NCBI GenBank assembly: GCA_003489145.1
Contig: DNJI01000045.1
Coordinates: 1 to 6,091, forward strand
Length of the DNA stretch: 6,091 bases
Origin: Gammaproteobacteria bacterium
GTDB taxonomy: Bacteria > Pseudomonadota > Gammaproteobacteria > PS1 > Pseudothioglobaceae
Direction: 5' to 3'
In this document: positions 6,004 to 6,091 of the stretch, in pieces
How the letters are laid out: every line of letters starts with the position of its first letter
Numbering within the stretch: position 1 is the first letter of the stretch
Made by a program: the position numbers and the translations under genes
The notes under the pieces: model-generated
The model's input: the letters and a program-made list of their open reading frames with translations, nothing else
Database searches by the model: none
What the model was told of the DNA's origin: nothing

Positions 6004-6025
6004 ATTAAGTTAAATTAAACTTAAT
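6004..6025. repeat. AT-rich inverted repeat after the P-II gene
   Basis: ATTAAGTT (6004-6011) and AACTTAAT (6018-6025) are perfect 8-base inverted arms around AAATTA. No T-run follows on the + strand, so it is a poor + strand terminator. On the - strand an oligo-T stretch (complement of A7 at 5990-5996) follows after a short gap. It could also be an operator-like site. With so much A+T, chance is quite possible. Confidence 0.3.
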
Positions 6026-6051
6026 TAAATTCCAATCTTGCTTTGTTATTT

Positions 6052-6077
6052 GAGGGTTTTTTATGCCTAAAAAATAG
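6052..6077 (+). other. Ribosome-binding-site-like GAGGG with ATG and a four-codon frame
   Basis: GAGGG (6052-6056), six T and ATG (6063) look like a translation start. The frame then reads Met-Pro-Lys-Lys and stops at TAG (6075-6077), directly after a run of six A. One extra A would open the frame to the window end. It may be chance, a leader peptide, a sequence error or the start of a decayed gene. The right edge prevents a decision. Confidence 0.2.
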
Positions 6078-6085
6078 GTTTCGTA

Positions 6086-6091
6086 TATAAT
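6086..6091 (+). promoter_or_regulatory. Possible -10 element at the window edge
   Basis: TATAAT forms the last six bases of the window. No convincing -35 lies 16-18 bases upstream. In AT-rich intergenic DNA this match alone is weak, but it could serve a gene starting beyond the window. Confidence 0.2.

Noticed and set aside
1..6091. CRISPR array, insertion sequence, prophage or attachment site
   Set aside because: No repeated spacer pattern, transposase, integrase, terminal inverted repeats or tRNA gene was seen. The genes are all core functions.

Overview
The window is a compact, AT-rich (roughly 40% GC by eye) stretch of a bacterial chromosome. All supported genes are on the + strand. The proteins look gammaproteobacterial: SerB, CcmF, DapE, TrmD and the P-II protein all follow the E. 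coli type closely, and cytochrome c maturation is System I (Ccm). Low GC, very tight packing and an unusual gene order suggest a streamlined marine or symbiotic gammaproteobacterium, possibly of the SUP05/Thioglobus kind. That placement is an inference and was not tested.

Bases 1-5457 hold five genes that probably form one transcription unit: the 3' part of serB (phosphoserine phosphatase, entering from the left), ccmF (heme lyase core), ccmI (apocytochrome chaperone), dapE (succinyl-diaminopimelate desuccinylase) and trmD (tRNA m1G37 methyltransferase). Gaps are 6, -4 (ATGA overlap), 7 and 3 bases. CcmF and CcmI act together on apocytochrome c and heme at the inner membrane. The other three are housekeeping enzymes for serine, lysine/peptidoglycan and tRNA, with no direct functional link. 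ccmG and ccmH, which commonly sit between ccmF and ccmI, are absent here. trmD stands outside its usual rpsP-rimM-trmD-rplS setting and is about 30 residues short at the C-terminus.

Bases 5458-5637 (180 bases) are the most interesting part. A TATAAT element is followed by about 95 bases that can fold into a 5' hairpin of up to 12 pairs, two smaller hairpins, and a terminator-like hairpin with a T6 tail. More foldable sequence then runs up to the start of a P-II gene. This is either a small RNA gene or an attenuator-type leader for the P-II gene. I do not recognise it as a known family.

Bases 5638-5976 encode a complete P-II nitrogen regulator (GlnB/GlnK) with an intact uridylylation tyrosine. 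The last 115 bases (5977-6091) hold no gene I can support: an AT-rich inverted repeat, a ribosome-binding-site-plus-ATG that stops after four codons, and a TATAAT at the very edge.
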